DNA of 64,000 nt from Candidatus Harpocratesius repetitus. GTDB lineage: Archaea > Asgardarchaeota > Lokiarchaeia > Sigyniarchaeales > Promethearchaeaceae. How positions within the stretch are numbered: position 1 is the first letter of the stretch; every line of letters begins with the position of its first letter. This document shows, in pieces, positions 54,139 through 63,129 of this stretch. The position numbers and the translations under genes are program-made. Location of the stretch: NCBI GenBank assembly GCA_021498095.1, contig JAIZWK010000001.1, positions 4,226,768-4,290,767 of the forward strand, written 5' to 3'. Under the pieces are notes generated by a model that saw only the letters and a list, made by a program, of their open reading frames with translations, was not told where the DNA came from and ran no database searches.

Positions 54139-54669
54139 TTAGATATCTGGGATTAAACTCAGCAAGGTAGCAATTATTTCACCTTGTTCGGTGAGTTCAT
54201 TAGTGTCTGTTATCAATTCATTCCTTTTTAATGCAGTAATCACCTGTATAATAAGAGGGATTTTAGTAACTTTTTCTAATTTGCTGTTATCACGTATACC
54301 AGATTCGATTGCGATCAAAGTTTATCGTTGCTCTCTATTTAAAGATGAATTTTCAACAACAGGATCAACTAATGCTTGAGTATTTCCCCAATCTGGTTCA
54401 ACCGTAAACTCATTGTAAAGAGGATATTGAACTTGGCCATTAGATATTTTATCTGTTTCATATATTGTAAGATTTGGATCTGGTTTTTCCATCCATTGAT
54501 ACCATTCAGCCAGTGCACTATCTGGAATTGTGTTTCCTATTCCACCACCATTAGTTCCAATAATATTTAACATTTCATCATCAAAATTTCCAGTTAATCC
54601 CCAATTTAATAGATCTGGAGTATTAAAGCTAATAAAATTCCAAGGAGATACAGGGTTGCTCGCATTGAT
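54139..54669 (-). pseudogene. Decayed gene remnant with an in-frame stop
   Basis: One minus-strand frame spans 54669-54139, interrupted by a TAA at 54322-54324. The upstream part reads SNPVSPWNFISFNTPDLLNW and later WYQWMEKPDPNLTIYETD and QYPLYNEFTVEPDWGNT. The downstream part continues in the same frame (SKLEKVTKIPLIIQVITALK, TEQGEIIATLLSLIPDI). A further TGA closes the 5' end. The style (Trp/Asp/Pro-rich) is that of a secreted or solute-binding protein in the first part; the last part may be a separate helical domain. I cannot name the family. It lies convergent to the repeat-domain operon and downstream of dut. Confidence 0.4.
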
Positions 54670-54748
54670 TCAAGATTTTTACATGGAAAAAAGTTCATCG
54701 GATATCGAATTATTGGTAAAGAAGCATTCATTTTATTCAATCCTTTTG

Positions 54749-55231
54749 CTACTTCCCAGTTGAACCAAAACCTCCCAAACCGCGCTCTGAAATCGGTAAG
54801 GTTTCAACTTCTTCAAATTCATAATCAACCAATTTTCTAATAATAAGTTGGCAAATTTTATCCCCTTTATGAAGAGTAACAGGTGAATTTGAGAGATTAA
54901 CCACAATAGCTCCCCACTCATTTCTATATCCTGCATCAATAGTTCCAGGAGAATTAACAATTGACAACCCTTGCCATAAAGCTAAACCACTTCTCGGAAC
55001 TACAGCGGCATAATAACCTTCCGGGATTGCAGTTGCAAATCCTAATGGACACAAAATTCTTTCAAGGGGTTGTAGGGTATATTCATCATCATCAATTTCG
55101 ATTAACTCTTTATTTTGAGAATTTTTGATTTTTTTAAATCCATGAATATAACAATCAGCACCGGCATCTCCGATTTTTGCGATTTTAGGTAATTTAGCAT
55201 CTGACTGCCATTTTTTTATAGGTATTTTCAT
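54749..55231 (-). CDS. dut: dUTP diphosphatase, trimeric type
   Basis: A 160-residue trimeric dUTPase that hydrolyses dUTP to dUMP and diphosphate. Motifs: 1 DAGADCYIHG, 2 VVPRSGLALWQGL, 3 GTIDAGYRNEWGAIVVNL (with uracil-binding Tyr and catalytic Asp), 4 GDKICQLIIRKL and 5 ERGLGGFGSTGK, which closes over the nucleotide. An insertion of about 15 Lys/Asp-rich residues follows motif 1. It is complete and divergent from the GNAT gene. With the family 1 uracil-DNA glycosylase it keeps uracil out of DNA. Confidence 0.95.
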   Translation of the reverse strand: MKIPIKKWQSDAKLPKIAKIGDAGADCYIHGFKKIKNSQNKELIEIDDDEYTLQPLERILCPLGFATAIPEGYYAAVVPRSGLALWQGLSIVNSPGTIDAGYRNEWGAIVVNLSNSPVTLHKGDKICQLIIRKLVDYEFEEVETLPISERGLGGFGSTGK

Positions 55232-55313
55232 GATTATATTAAAACCATAGCAACATTTTTTTTAAAGATAGTTGATAATACAAAAATATAGAGGAATTAG
55301 AAGGGAAATAATT

Positions 55314-55772
55314 ATGTCAGAAATAACAATTACACGCTACAATCCAAGAAAAGATAAGAATGAATTGGAGCAATTACTGAAGGATTTTGAATATCGAATT
55401 GGCAAAGTTGATTTTGATAAGTTTTCCAAGGAAATTGAAGAACGGAGCAAGGATCTTCGATTACGAAATTCGATGGTATTAGCAAAAGAAGATGGAAAAA
55501 TTGTTGGAGCAGGGTTTTTTAGTATCTGGAATGATTATTTAGGTCGTCAACATTGTGTTTTGCATGATATTATTGTAAGAAAAGAACATGCCTTCAAAAA
55601 GGGAATTGAAGAGAAGATCATGCGTGAATTATTTAATTATTTAAAGAAAACTATGAAGATTGAAAAAGTATCTTTATATGCTAAAAAAAAGGGAGACTCA
55701 AATCTACTTTCTGTTTTAATGAAATTGGGAATAAAAAAGAGCGAGTGGGATCACTACGAACATTTCTTATAA
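55314..55772 (+). CDS. GNAT-family N-acetyltransferase
   Basis: About 152 residues from ATG 55314, preceded by GAAGGG. GNAT fold: ITITRYNPRKDKNELEQLLK, the central strand MVLAKEDGKIVGAGFFSIW, HDIIVRKEHAFKKGIEEKIM (the acetyl-CoA pyrophosphate loop, here K-K-G in place of R/Q-x-x-G-x-G/A), and KVSLYAKKKGDSNLLSVLMK. The substrate (protein N-terminus, amino acid or small amine) is unknown. Confidence 0.82.
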   Translation: MSEITITRYNPRKDKNELEQLLKDFEYRIGKVDFDKFSKEIEERSKDLRLRNSMVLAKEDGKIVGAGFFSIWNDYLGRQHCVLHDIIVRKEHAFKKGIEEKIMRELFNYLKKTMKIEKVSLYAKKKGDSNLLSVLMKLGIKKSEWDHYEHFL

Positions 55773-55814
55773 AAAAAGAACAAATATCTATTTCTAAGTA
55801 AATTTTTTTTACCA

Positions 55815-57725
55815 TTACATTTCATTAAGTTCTTGAATTTCAAACAAATTTAGTATATCCTTCAATATCAATCGAACAGCTTCACAAAGGGCTAAACGTG
55901 CAGCTTGTAGTGTTGAATTTTCGGAAAGAATTGGACAAACATGATAAAAACGAGTAAAATATTGTGCAATATCGAGAAGATAACGCATTAATTCATGTGG
56001 TCTGAGTGTTTCTGCGGCATATTTTAACTTATCAGGATATTGATATAAAAGAGAAATGAGGGCTTTTTCTTCTTCATGAATAAGCAAGTTAAAATCAATT
56101 GAAGAAACTTGATAATTTTGATTGACAGAATTCTCATCAGGATTATATGGAACTGGAATCTTCTTTTCAAGACCTTTACGGAAGATGGAGCAAATTCTAG
56201 CATAAGCGTAGAGAATATAAGGTCCCGTTTCACCTTCAAAACTAATACTTTGTTCTGGATCAAAAATAAAATCGCGTGTATATTCATATTTTAGAATGAA
56301 AAATCGCAATGCTGCCATCGCAATTCTAAAAGCACGATTATTTACTTCAAGGAGATCCAAGAATGGATATCGTTTTTTAATTTCATTTTTGGCTAATTCT
56401 TGGAGTTCTTTCACGACATCGTCTGCATCCACAACGGTACCTTCTCTAGATTTCATTTTTCCGGAAGTAAGACGGATCATTCCATAGGAATAATGAATGT
56501 TGTTTAAGGGCATTCCTAATTTGGTCAATAATTCAAAAAGCGTCTTCATTTGCATATTTTGTTCATTTCCGATAACATAAATTGATTGATCATATGAAAA
56601 ATCGTCATATTTCTGATGAGCCAAATATAAATCTTGAGTAATGTACAAAGAGGTTCCATCACTACGAATAAGCACTTTTTGTTTAGGAAGTCCTTTTTTA
56701 GAAAATCGTGCTACAATTGCACCGTCACTTAATTGTTCAAAAATCCCTTTTTTCAATCCTTGAAGCACTAGGTTCTTTCCCTTATCATATATTTGACTTT
56801 CATAGTATGTTTTGGTGTGTTTGATATTAAATAATTGGAATGTTTCTTGAAAACCTTGCTCAGCCCATGAATTCATTTTTTTCCAAAGAGCACGAACTTC
56901 TGGAACATGATTTTCCCAGTCAATTAACATTTGTTGAAGTTCTTTTTGCATCTGTCCATAGGGTGTTTTATCGATTTCTTGCTGAAGTTTATTTATTTTT
57001 TCAAAATCTTGCATTTCTGATGTTTTTTTCTTTTCCAATTCCAGTTCTTTTAATTGTTCTTCTACTTCTTTGAGAAGACGATTCTCTTCAATTGCAAATT
57101 TTACATAATAATCGCCAACAAAATGATCTGGTTTTTTTCCTTCCGTTTTGGGAGTTCTATTTTTTCCAAATTTTTGATAAGCCCACATACTTTTACAAAT
57201 ATGAATCCCACGATCATTTAGCAAATTAGTTTCATAAACAAAATGTCCGATTTTAGAATTCATGCGAGACAAAGCCTGTCCCAAGAGCATATTCCGAACA
57301 TGACCGAAATGTAAAGGTTTATTCGTATTAGGAGAAGGATATTCAACCACAATCTTCTGAGGTTTAAAGTTATCAAACATTTTAGATAGAGAATACTTAT
57401 GAACATCAGAAAAAATCTCTTGAATCACATCTTTTGCCATGATTTTTTTATTTATATGGAAATTTAAATACGGTCCTACTGCTTCTATTCGTTCAATCAT
57501 TGGATATTTTGCAAGAAGAGAAGGAGTAAACTCGTGAGCTAAGTTTTGAGCAATTTCTGGTCCTTTCAACTTTAAAATTTTTTGAAGTTTAAAACAAATA
57601 ATTGTAAAATCAGCATTAACCTTTTTATTAGCACTTTCAATAAAATTTACCAGTTTTGAAGCGGGAAGGTCGGGATTTTTTATAATATCAGCAAGAATCT
57701 CAGCAATGCTCTCTGCATAGTTCAT
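55815..57725 (-). CDS. argS: Arginyl-tRNA synthetase
   Basis: A 636-residue class I synthetase. The HIGH motif appears as SPNTNKPLHFGHVRNMLLG, and the KMSKS loop as MIRLTSGKMKSREGTVV. The N-terminal Arg-specific additional domain (ESIAEILADIIKNPDLPASK) and the anticodon-binding helical domain (LRPHELMRYLLDIAQYFTRF) are present, and the usual C-terminal Met of this enzyme is the last residue. A Lys/Glu-rich coiled insert (KEVEEQLKELELEKKKTSEM) sits in the catalytic domain, as in archaeal/eukaryotic forms. Complete and intact. Confidence 0.96.
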   Translation of the reverse strand: MNYAESIAEILADIIKNPDLPASKLVNFIESANKKVNADFTIICFKLQKILKLKGPEIAQNLAHEFTPSLLAKYPMIERIEAVGPYLNFHINKKIMAKDVIQEIFSDVHKYSLSKMFDNFKPQKIVVEYPSPNTNKPLHFGHVRNMLLGQALSRMNSKIGHFVYETNLLNDRGIHICKSMWAYQKFGKNRTPKTEGKKPDHFVGDYYVKFAIEENRLLKEVEEQLKELELEKKKTSEMQDFEKINKLQQEIDKTPYGQMQKELQQMLIDWENHVPEVRALWKKMNSWAEQGFQETFQLFNIKHTKTYYESQIYDKGKNLVLQGLKKGIFEQLSDGAIVARFSKKGLPKQKVLIRSDGTSLYITQDLYLAHQKYDDFSYDQSIYVIGNEQNMQMKTLFELLTKLGMPLNNIHYSYGMIRLTSGKMKSREGTVVDADDVVKELQELAKNEIKKRYPFLDLLEVNNRAFRIAMAALRFFILKYEYTRDFIFDPEQSISFEGETGPYILYAYARICSIFRKGLEKKIPVPYNPDENSVNQNYQVSSIDFNLLIHEEEKALISLLYQYPDKLKYAAETLRPHELMRYLLDIAQYFTRFYHVCPILSENSTLQAARLALCEAVRLILKDILNLFEIQELNEM

Positions 57726-57876
57726 ACTTGGTAGAATATTGGAAATTCAATAAATATTTGCAAAATGAAATCTTCTCAAAAAGTGTTATCAAAAAATATT
57801 AGCAAAAAGTGAAATAAAAAATGCTATCAAAACCAAAATTCACAAAATTTTCATTCTATGAAAAAATTAAATACTT

Positions 57877-58584
57877 ATGGCGTTATCATCAATTGAAGAA
57901 GCAAAAAAAAAAGCAGGTTATGCTGCAGTGGATGAATTTGTTCAAGATCATATGATATTGGGAATTGGAAGCGGGTCTACAGTTGTATATGCCGTAGAAA
58001 GATTAATTCAAAGAGTAAAAGAAGAAAATCTGCAAGTAATTTGCATTCCAACATCTTTTCAATCAACTCAACTTATTGTTAAAGGGGATCTTTATTTAGG
58101 AACTCTTGATCAATATCCTGAAATTGATGTAGATATTGATGGTGCAGATGAAGTTGATAACCAGCTGAATTTGATTAAAGGAGGAGGAGGATGTCATGTG
58201 CAAGAAAAAATTGTTGCAGGAAACAGTAAAAAGCTGGTTATTGTTGCTGATTATCGAAAAGAATCCGTAAATTTGGGAGAACAATGGAAAAAAGGAATCC
58301 CAATAGAAGTAATCCCATTTGCATATGTTCCTATACAAAAAAGAATTGAAAAATTAGGAGGAACATCTGTATTAAGAATGGCTAAAAATAAAGCAGGTCC
58401 AATTGTTTCAGATAATGGAAATTTCATTCTTGATGCAGATTTTGGTATAATTAAAGATCCTGCTAATTTAGATTTGCAATTAAAAAAGATTCCAGGAGTT
58501 GTTGAAACCGGTTTATTTGTTGGAATGGCGGTTAAAGCATTTTTTGGACAAAAAGATGGAACTTTAACCACACGCTCTCTATAG
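57877..58584 (+). CDS. rpiA: Ribose-5-phosphate isomerase A
   Basis: A 235-residue enzyme interconverting ribulose 5-phosphate and ribose 5-phosphate, here probably for nucleotide sugar supply. Motifs: ILGIGSGSTVVYAVERL, CIPTSFQSTQLIV, VDIDGADEVDNQLNLIKGGG with the catalytic Asp/Glu and Lys, and ADYRKESVNLG, then GVVETGLFVGMA. The ATG at 57877 starts a normal N-terminus. The ~150 bases upstream carry loose repeats of ATCAAAA but no clear operator. Confidence 0.95.
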   Translation: MALSSIEEAKKKAGYAAVDEFVQDHMILGIGSGSTVVYAVERLIQRVKEENLQVICIPTSFQSTQLIVKGDLYLGTLDQYPEIDVDIDGADEVDNQLNLIKGGGGCHVQEKIVAGNSKKLVIVADYRKESVNLGEQWKKGIPIEVIPFAYVPIQKRIEKLGGTSVLRMAKNKAGPIVSDNGNFILDADFGIIKDPANLDLQLKKIPGVVETGLFVGMAVKAFFGQKDGTLTTRSL

Positions 58585-58695
58585 GCTTAATCGCTCAATC
58601 TAAGCACACTCTAAGCTCACTCTAAAATAAGAATAATGTCTTGCAACTATTTTGAATTTATATTAGATCTTAATCCCTTTAACTGAGTGAATGAT

Positions 58696-59541
58696 TTATT
58701 CAAACATCGAAATAATTGGCCGTAGTTTAAAGAGAGATACAGGTCTGGTATATTTTGTTTTTTCCCTCATTTCAAGTTCTGCCCCATATAATTCCATAAA
58801 TCTTCGTGTAAATGCTTGCAATTCTATTCGTAATTCAATAGAAGATTCATCACAAACAAGTATCGAAGTAATATAATCATTTTGTTCAAACATTATATCA
58901 TAATAATCTTTTTCTATATAACGCAAATCTCCAGAATTTTGTAAGACTTCATCGGTAATTTTTTCAATTGCTGAAAGAGTTCCACCAAGTAAATCTATGT
59001 ATTTCTCAGCAACATCATCCCTAAATAAATAATTTGCCAAAATTAAACCAGTTTTACTTTCTTGAACACAAATCATGATGGGTTTTCCTTTTGGAAGAAT
59101 ATCAGTCGTCCAAGCAATAACATCTTTAGTAGAAATAATTCCAATTGGTTGTCCTTTCTCATTTCCTACAACAACTCTTTTGTATCCTTTTGTATTCATA
59201 AAATGAACAACATCATCAATTGGTGTGTTTTTTTGTATAATTGGAATCGGCCCCCGCATTAATTCTTTCGCCTTAATTTCTGCAAGAGAGCGTTCTAAAG
59301 ATGGTCTTTCATTATTTTTATTCTGAGATTTATTGAATTGCGCTAAAAAATGCACGATTTGACGATGAGAAATGATATAATATTTAGAAAGGTCATCAAT
59401 ATCTTCAATAATTACTGCAGATATCATCTTTTTATCCATTAATGCTACTACATCTAATAACGAATCTGACTTTTCTAATAAATATACTCCGACATGTGCA
59501 ATATCTGCCGCAATTAAGCCGTAAGTCGGTTTTCTCGTCAT
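58696..59541 (-). CDS. CBS-pair protein fused to a longin/roadblock-like domain
   Basis: A 281-residue two-part protein. Residues 1-150 are two CBS motifs (LLEKSDSLLDVVALMDKKMI, SAVIIED; IQKNTPIDDVVHFMNTKGYK, RVVVGNEKGQPIGIISTKDV), which form a Bateman module binding adenosyl ligands such as AMP, ATP or SAM. Residues ~158-265 have a longin-like order: GKPIMICVQESKTGLILANY, IDLLGGTLSAIEKITDEVL, then RYIEKDYYDIMFEQ and ITSILVCDES strands and a long helix LQAFTRRFMELYGAEL. The helix and strand layout matches the stand-alone longin-like gene at 23232. The fusion suggests adenylate control of a longin-type partner; this is inference. Confidence 0.75.
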   Translation of the reverse strand: MTRKPTYGLIAADIAHVGVYLLEKSDSLLDVVALMDKKMISAVIIEDIDDLSKYYIISHRQIVHFLAQFNKSQNKNNERPSLERSLAEIKAKELMRGPIPIIQKNTPIDDVVHFMNTKGYKRVVVGNEKGQPIGIISTKDVIAWTTDILPKGKPIMICVQESKTGLILANYLFRDDVAEKYIDLLGGTLSAIEKITDEVLQNSGDLRYIEKDYYDIMFEQNDYITSILVCDESSIELRIELQAFTRRFMELYGAELEMREKTKYTRPVSLFKLRPIISMFE

Positions 59542-59570
59542 AAATTTACTCCCGATACCTCTTTATAAAT

Positions 59571-60608
59571 ATGTCTAATGCTAATCAAAATACAGAAGAT
59601 TTTATTCTTTTGGAATTTTCATTTTCTTGTAGAATGAGAACCAGTATTCGATATTTCTTGGCATTTCTCGCCTATTTCATTTGGGGGTTAACATTCCCAT
59701 TTGCAATACAAGTCATGCCTCCATTATCTTCATATAGCTTTGTGTTTTTACGAACTTTGATGGGCAGTATTGTATTACTTATCTTTTTGGGAATTAAACG
59801 AGAAATTTTAGAATGGTTTTCTTCCTTTCGCGCGCATTTTAAAGCCCTCTTCCTATTTGCTTTAGGTCCTTTTACGTTTTCATATATTTTACAATTTTAT
59901 GCGATTCAGTTTACTTCACCAATTAATCAATCAATCATTGCTCAAACTTCTATTATTTGGGTTATTGTTCTGAATTATTTCTTTTTTCATCAGAAACCGC
60001 ACTTAAAATTTATTATCGGAGTAATTTTAGCAATTATTGGAGTTATTCTTCTTATTACTGGAAAAGGGCTAACTTTATCACCAGACACAATTAAAGGAGA
60101 TCTTCTATCTATAATTGCTTTTATCTCATGGGCGGCGTACAGCTCCTTTTCGAAACCAATATCTGAAAAGATGCCACCTCTATATTCGATTACTTCAATC
60201 CTTTTAATAAGTACTGTGATTCTATCAGGATTTGCATTTGGAACAGGATTAACGGATCAAATTTCTCAGTTATCAGAAATTCAATGGGGGATAATGATAT
60301 ATTTGGGAATAATTTGCACTGGTTTGGCATATGTTCTTCATCTTGTAGGTGTTGCAGGTGAAAAAGTAAAAACAGAATATGTAGTATACACAGGTTTTAT
60401 AATGCCTGTAGTATCTACTATTTACAGTGTTATCTTTTTAGATAAAATATTTACAAATAGAATGCTTCTGGGGGGGATTCTAATTATGTTTTCTGCAGTT
60501 ATTGTTCAATATCAAAATCAGAATAAAGAACAATCATCTCAAGAAAATAAAAAGCAATCACCTCAAGAAAATAAAGGACAATCATTATTGATCAATTGGA
60601 TCAGATAG
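59571..60608 (+). CDS. EamA/DMT-superfamily transporter
   Basis: A membrane protein of 324-345 residues with ten hydrophobic segments in two EamA repeats (YFLAFLAYFIWGLTFPFAIQ at the start of repeat 1; LLSIIAFISWAAYSSFSKPI at the start of repeat 2). Such transporters export amino acids or metabolites; the substrate is unknown. ATG 59571 and ATG 59634 (MRTSIRYFLAF) are both possible; the second fits the family length better. The hydrophilic tail has a short repeat of Q-(S/P)-x-Q-E-N-K. The stop overlaps the convergent esterase gene by 24 bases. Confidence 0.85.
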   Translation: MSNANQNTEDFILLEFSFSCRMRTSIRYFLAFLAYFIWGLTFPFAIQVMPPLSSYSFVFLRTLMGSIVLLIFLGIKREILEWFSSFRAHFKALFLFALGPFTFSYILQFYAIQFTSPINQSIIAQTSIIWVIVLNYFFFHQKPHLKFIIGVILAIIGVILLITGKGLTLSPDTIKGDLLSIIAFISWAAYSSFSKPISEKMPPLYSITSILLISTVILSGFAFGTGLTDQISQLSEIQWGIMIYLGIICTGLAYVLHLVGVAGEKVKTEYVVYTGFIMPVVSTIYSVIFLDKIFTNRMLLGGILIMFSAVIVQYQNQNKEQSSQENKKQSPQENKGQSLLINWIR

Positions 60609-61700
60609 ATATTTGCTGCAAAACATAAGACCAGGAATTAATTTCTGAACGATTCCAATCATGTGTGGAGATATTTTGCTGGCATAAGAATCATGGAAAA
60701 TCTGTAGATCAGCTGATATTCCTTTTTCATGTAGAGTAGTATTAAACTGCTGAATCTGAGCGAGAAAGCCATATTCATCATTTTCTTCACATGTAATTTG
60801 TAAAGCACAATTGTGAAAAGCATTAGGATATTTGTGAATCAAACTGTTGAGATCACGTTCCATCCATTTCTCTTTCGCTTTCGAGTTAAAAGATATAATA
60901 TTACCGTTTTCATCCCTCTTGATTGATGGAAGAAGTGGAACATCCTTTGAAAAGATAAGATCGGCAGTATCCAAAATATCATCGAGATCTTGTTGACCAA
61001 GCTTAATAGCTTTTCTTTTTCCATAAATACGTTGATAAAAGGGAATGATTTCTTGATGGTTGAACAATTCTAACCATGAAATTGCAGGACTTAAAGCAGC
61101 AATTGCGGAAAAAAGATCAGGTTTCAGAATACCTCCTAATAATGCACCAAATCCCCCCATGGATCCACCAATCAACGCACGTCCACTCTTTTTTGGAATG
61201 GTACGATATGTATGATCAATGTAATTGACTAGATCTTCAAAAATATAGTCTGCATAATTTCCAGTATATGGTGAATTTAAATAGAATGAACCTTTCTTGG
61301 ATATTAAACCATTGAATCCTTTTTCTTTGAAAATATTTTCTATAGGCAGAGATCCATCTGCTTGGACCAAAATAAAAGATTTTAACTGATTAGTATTGAT
61401 TAAATTATCCAACTGCTCCAATGTTGGAAAATTTTTAAAGAATTTTCGCAATATAACTCGATAAATAAATGGATAATGTTTTGGAATTTCTTCTTTTGAA
61501 ATTATGAGCAGATCGTTAATATCTCCCGAATATCCATGAAGTAAATAAATAACTGGATAATATGTTTCTTGGTTATCTTGAGTGAAATATTTAGGAGGAA
61601 GATAGATATGACATTTTTTTAAAGGATTATCTTCTATTGCATTTCCTTCAAGGTGTTTGGCGTAAAATTGATCTACTCGATAACGCTGCGATGAAATCAT
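60585..61700 (-). CDS. Esterase D/feruloyl-esterase-like alpha/beta hydrolase
   Basis: A 371-residue hydrolase of the putative-esterase (antigen 85/esterase D) type: KCHIYLPPKYF, YYPVIYLLHGYSGD (oxyanion strand-turn), nucleophile Ser in ALIGGSMGGFGALLGGIL, LSPAISWLELF, and a late D-S-Y-A-S-K segment where the His/Asp pair is expected (the candidate His is in ISPHMIGIV). No signal peptide is seen, so it is probably cytosolic. The natural ester is unknown. Confidence 0.82.
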   Translation of the reverse strand: MISSQRYRVDQFYAKHLEGNAIEDNPLKKCHIYLPPKYFTQDNQETYYPVIYLLHGYSGDINDLLIISKEEIPKHYPFIYRVILRKFFKNFPTLEQLDNLINTNQLKSFILVQADGSLPIENIFKEKGFNGLISKKGSFYLNSPYTGNYADYIFEDLVNYIDHTYRTIPKKSGRALIGGSMGGFGALLGGILKPDLFSAIAALSPAISWLELFNHQEIIPFYQRIYGKRKAIKLGQQDLDDILDTADLIFSKDVPLLPSIKRDENGNIISFNSKAKEKWMERDLNSLIHKYPNAFHNCALQITCEENDEYGFLAQIQQFNTTLHEKGISADLQIFHDSYASKISPHMIGIVQKLIPGLMFCSKYLSDPIDQ

Positions 61701-61790
61701 CTTGTTTTAACATAGGAGAAGGGAGTTAAAAAAATTTCTAAAAATGATAAATTATCACAAATATTATAGAGAAAAGAGGAGAAAAAAAGA

Positions 61791-63005
61791 TTATTCTTGC
61801 GGTGGCTTAATCAGGTGAAGAATTTCGATAAAATCATCGGGATACAAGATTTTTGGAACAGGATAAGCAGGATTTCCTTCTTTTGCAGCGCGTTCGGCTA
61901 ATAAAGCAAAATCTTTCTCTTGTAATTCTTTGATATATGTTGGAATTCCCATGTTTTTATTAAGATCTTTCACTTTCTGGATGAAAATTTCTGCACCTTC
62001 TTTAGGAGTAGTGTATGATTTAATCAATCCTCCTGCTACTGCCAATTTAGCTAGTTTCTTATAGGCTTTTTCACCAAATGCTTCCAATACATATGGTAAA
62101 ACAACAGCATTTGCCAATCCGTGAGGTACTCCATATAGACCGCCCAAATTATGTGCAATAGCATGGACATAGCCCACAGATGCTCTGGTAAATGCCACAC
62201 CGGCATAAAAAGCGGCTAATGCCATATTATTTCGAGCTTCGAGATTACTACCATTTTGATATACTTCTTCAATATTCTCAAATATTAATTTTGTGGCTTT
62301 TTCTGCAAACCCCCGGATATATTTCGTACTGTGCCATCCAATTGAAGCTTCGACAGCATGGGTTAAAGCGTCCATCCCTGTAGTAGCAGTTATAAAGGGA
62401 GGGAGCCCAACCATTAATCTTGGATCTAAAACTGCAACGTGAGGAATAATATTTAAATCAACAATTGCAAATTTTTCATGTGTTTTAGGATTACTTACAA
62501 CAGCAGCTGCAGTTGTTTCTGAACCCGTTCCAGCAGTTGTTGGAACTGCATAAAAAGGAGGTAATTTTTTTAAAATTGTAAATTGACCCCGCATTTTTAC
62601 CACTGATTTCTTTGGTTTTACAACCCGACACGCAGCTACTTTTGCACAATCCATAGGAGAACCACCGCCAAAAGCAATAAAACCATCGCATTTCTCCTTA
62701 GTATACATTGAATATGCATTTTCAATATTCTCTATTGTTGGATTTGGTTGAACATCATCAAAAACAGCAAAGTTTACATTATGCGTTGATAATGCAGCTT
62801 TTAATGAATCCAATAATCCTAATTGATGCAAATTGGCATCAGTTACAACTAAAACTTTTTTTAACCCATCAGATTTAACACGTTCGGCTAATTGTTCAAT
62901 TGCATTTTCTCCAGAAATTAAATCGGGGTTGGGAAATTTAATGATTTTTATTGCCCCGAGAAAAATAATATGGCGAATACGATATAAAATAGTAAGAAAT
63001 TTCAT
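61791..63005 (-). CDS. Iron-containing alcohol dehydrogenase
   Basis: About 404 residues of the group III (Fe-type) alcohol dehydrogenases. NAD(P)-binding: KVLVVTDANLHQLGLLDSL, FIAFGGGSPMDCAKVAA and VPTTAGTGSETTAAAVV. Metal ligands: Asp and His of TGMDALTHAVEASIGWHSTK, and His residues in YVHAIAHNLGGLYGVPHGLA. All ligands are present. It probably reduces a short aldehyde or oxidises an alcohol with NAD(P)H; substrate unknown. The N-terminal ~17 hydrophobic residues before KFPNPDLISG are atypical, so a downstream start is possible. Confidence 0.93.
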   Translation of the reverse strand: MKFLTILYRIRHIIFLGAIKIIKFPNPDLISGENAIEQLAERVKSDGLKKVLVVTDANLHQLGLLDSLKAALSTHNVNFAVFDDVQPNPTIENIENAYSMYTKEKCDGFIAFGGGSPMDCAKVAACRVVKPKKSVVKMRGQFTILKKLPPFYAVPTTAGTGSETTAAAVVSNPKTHEKFAIVDLNIIPHVAVLDPRLMVGLPPFITATTGMDALTHAVEASIGWHSTKYIRGFAEKATKLIFENIEEVYQNGSNLEARNNMALAAFYAGVAFTRASVGYVHAIAHNLGGLYGVPHGLANAVVLPYVLEAFGEKAYKKLAKLAVAGGLIKSYTTPKEGAEIFIQKVKDLNKNMGIPTYIKELQEKDFALLAERAAKEGNPAYPVPKILYPDDFIEILHLIKPPQE

Positions 63006-63129
63006 GATGAATCACTAGATCTTATTGCACGTGAAATATTTAACTTCTTTCTCCCCCTTATGCAAGAGAAAGTAAAAAAGCACTAATAATTAAGTTAAAA
63101 ATTTTTGTAATTATAAAATAAAAAAAGAA

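Noticed and set aside
58591..58640. Short direct repeats of the type CTAAGC-CACT after rpiA
   Set aside because: Only two or three imperfect copies of about 11 bases; no function can be supported.
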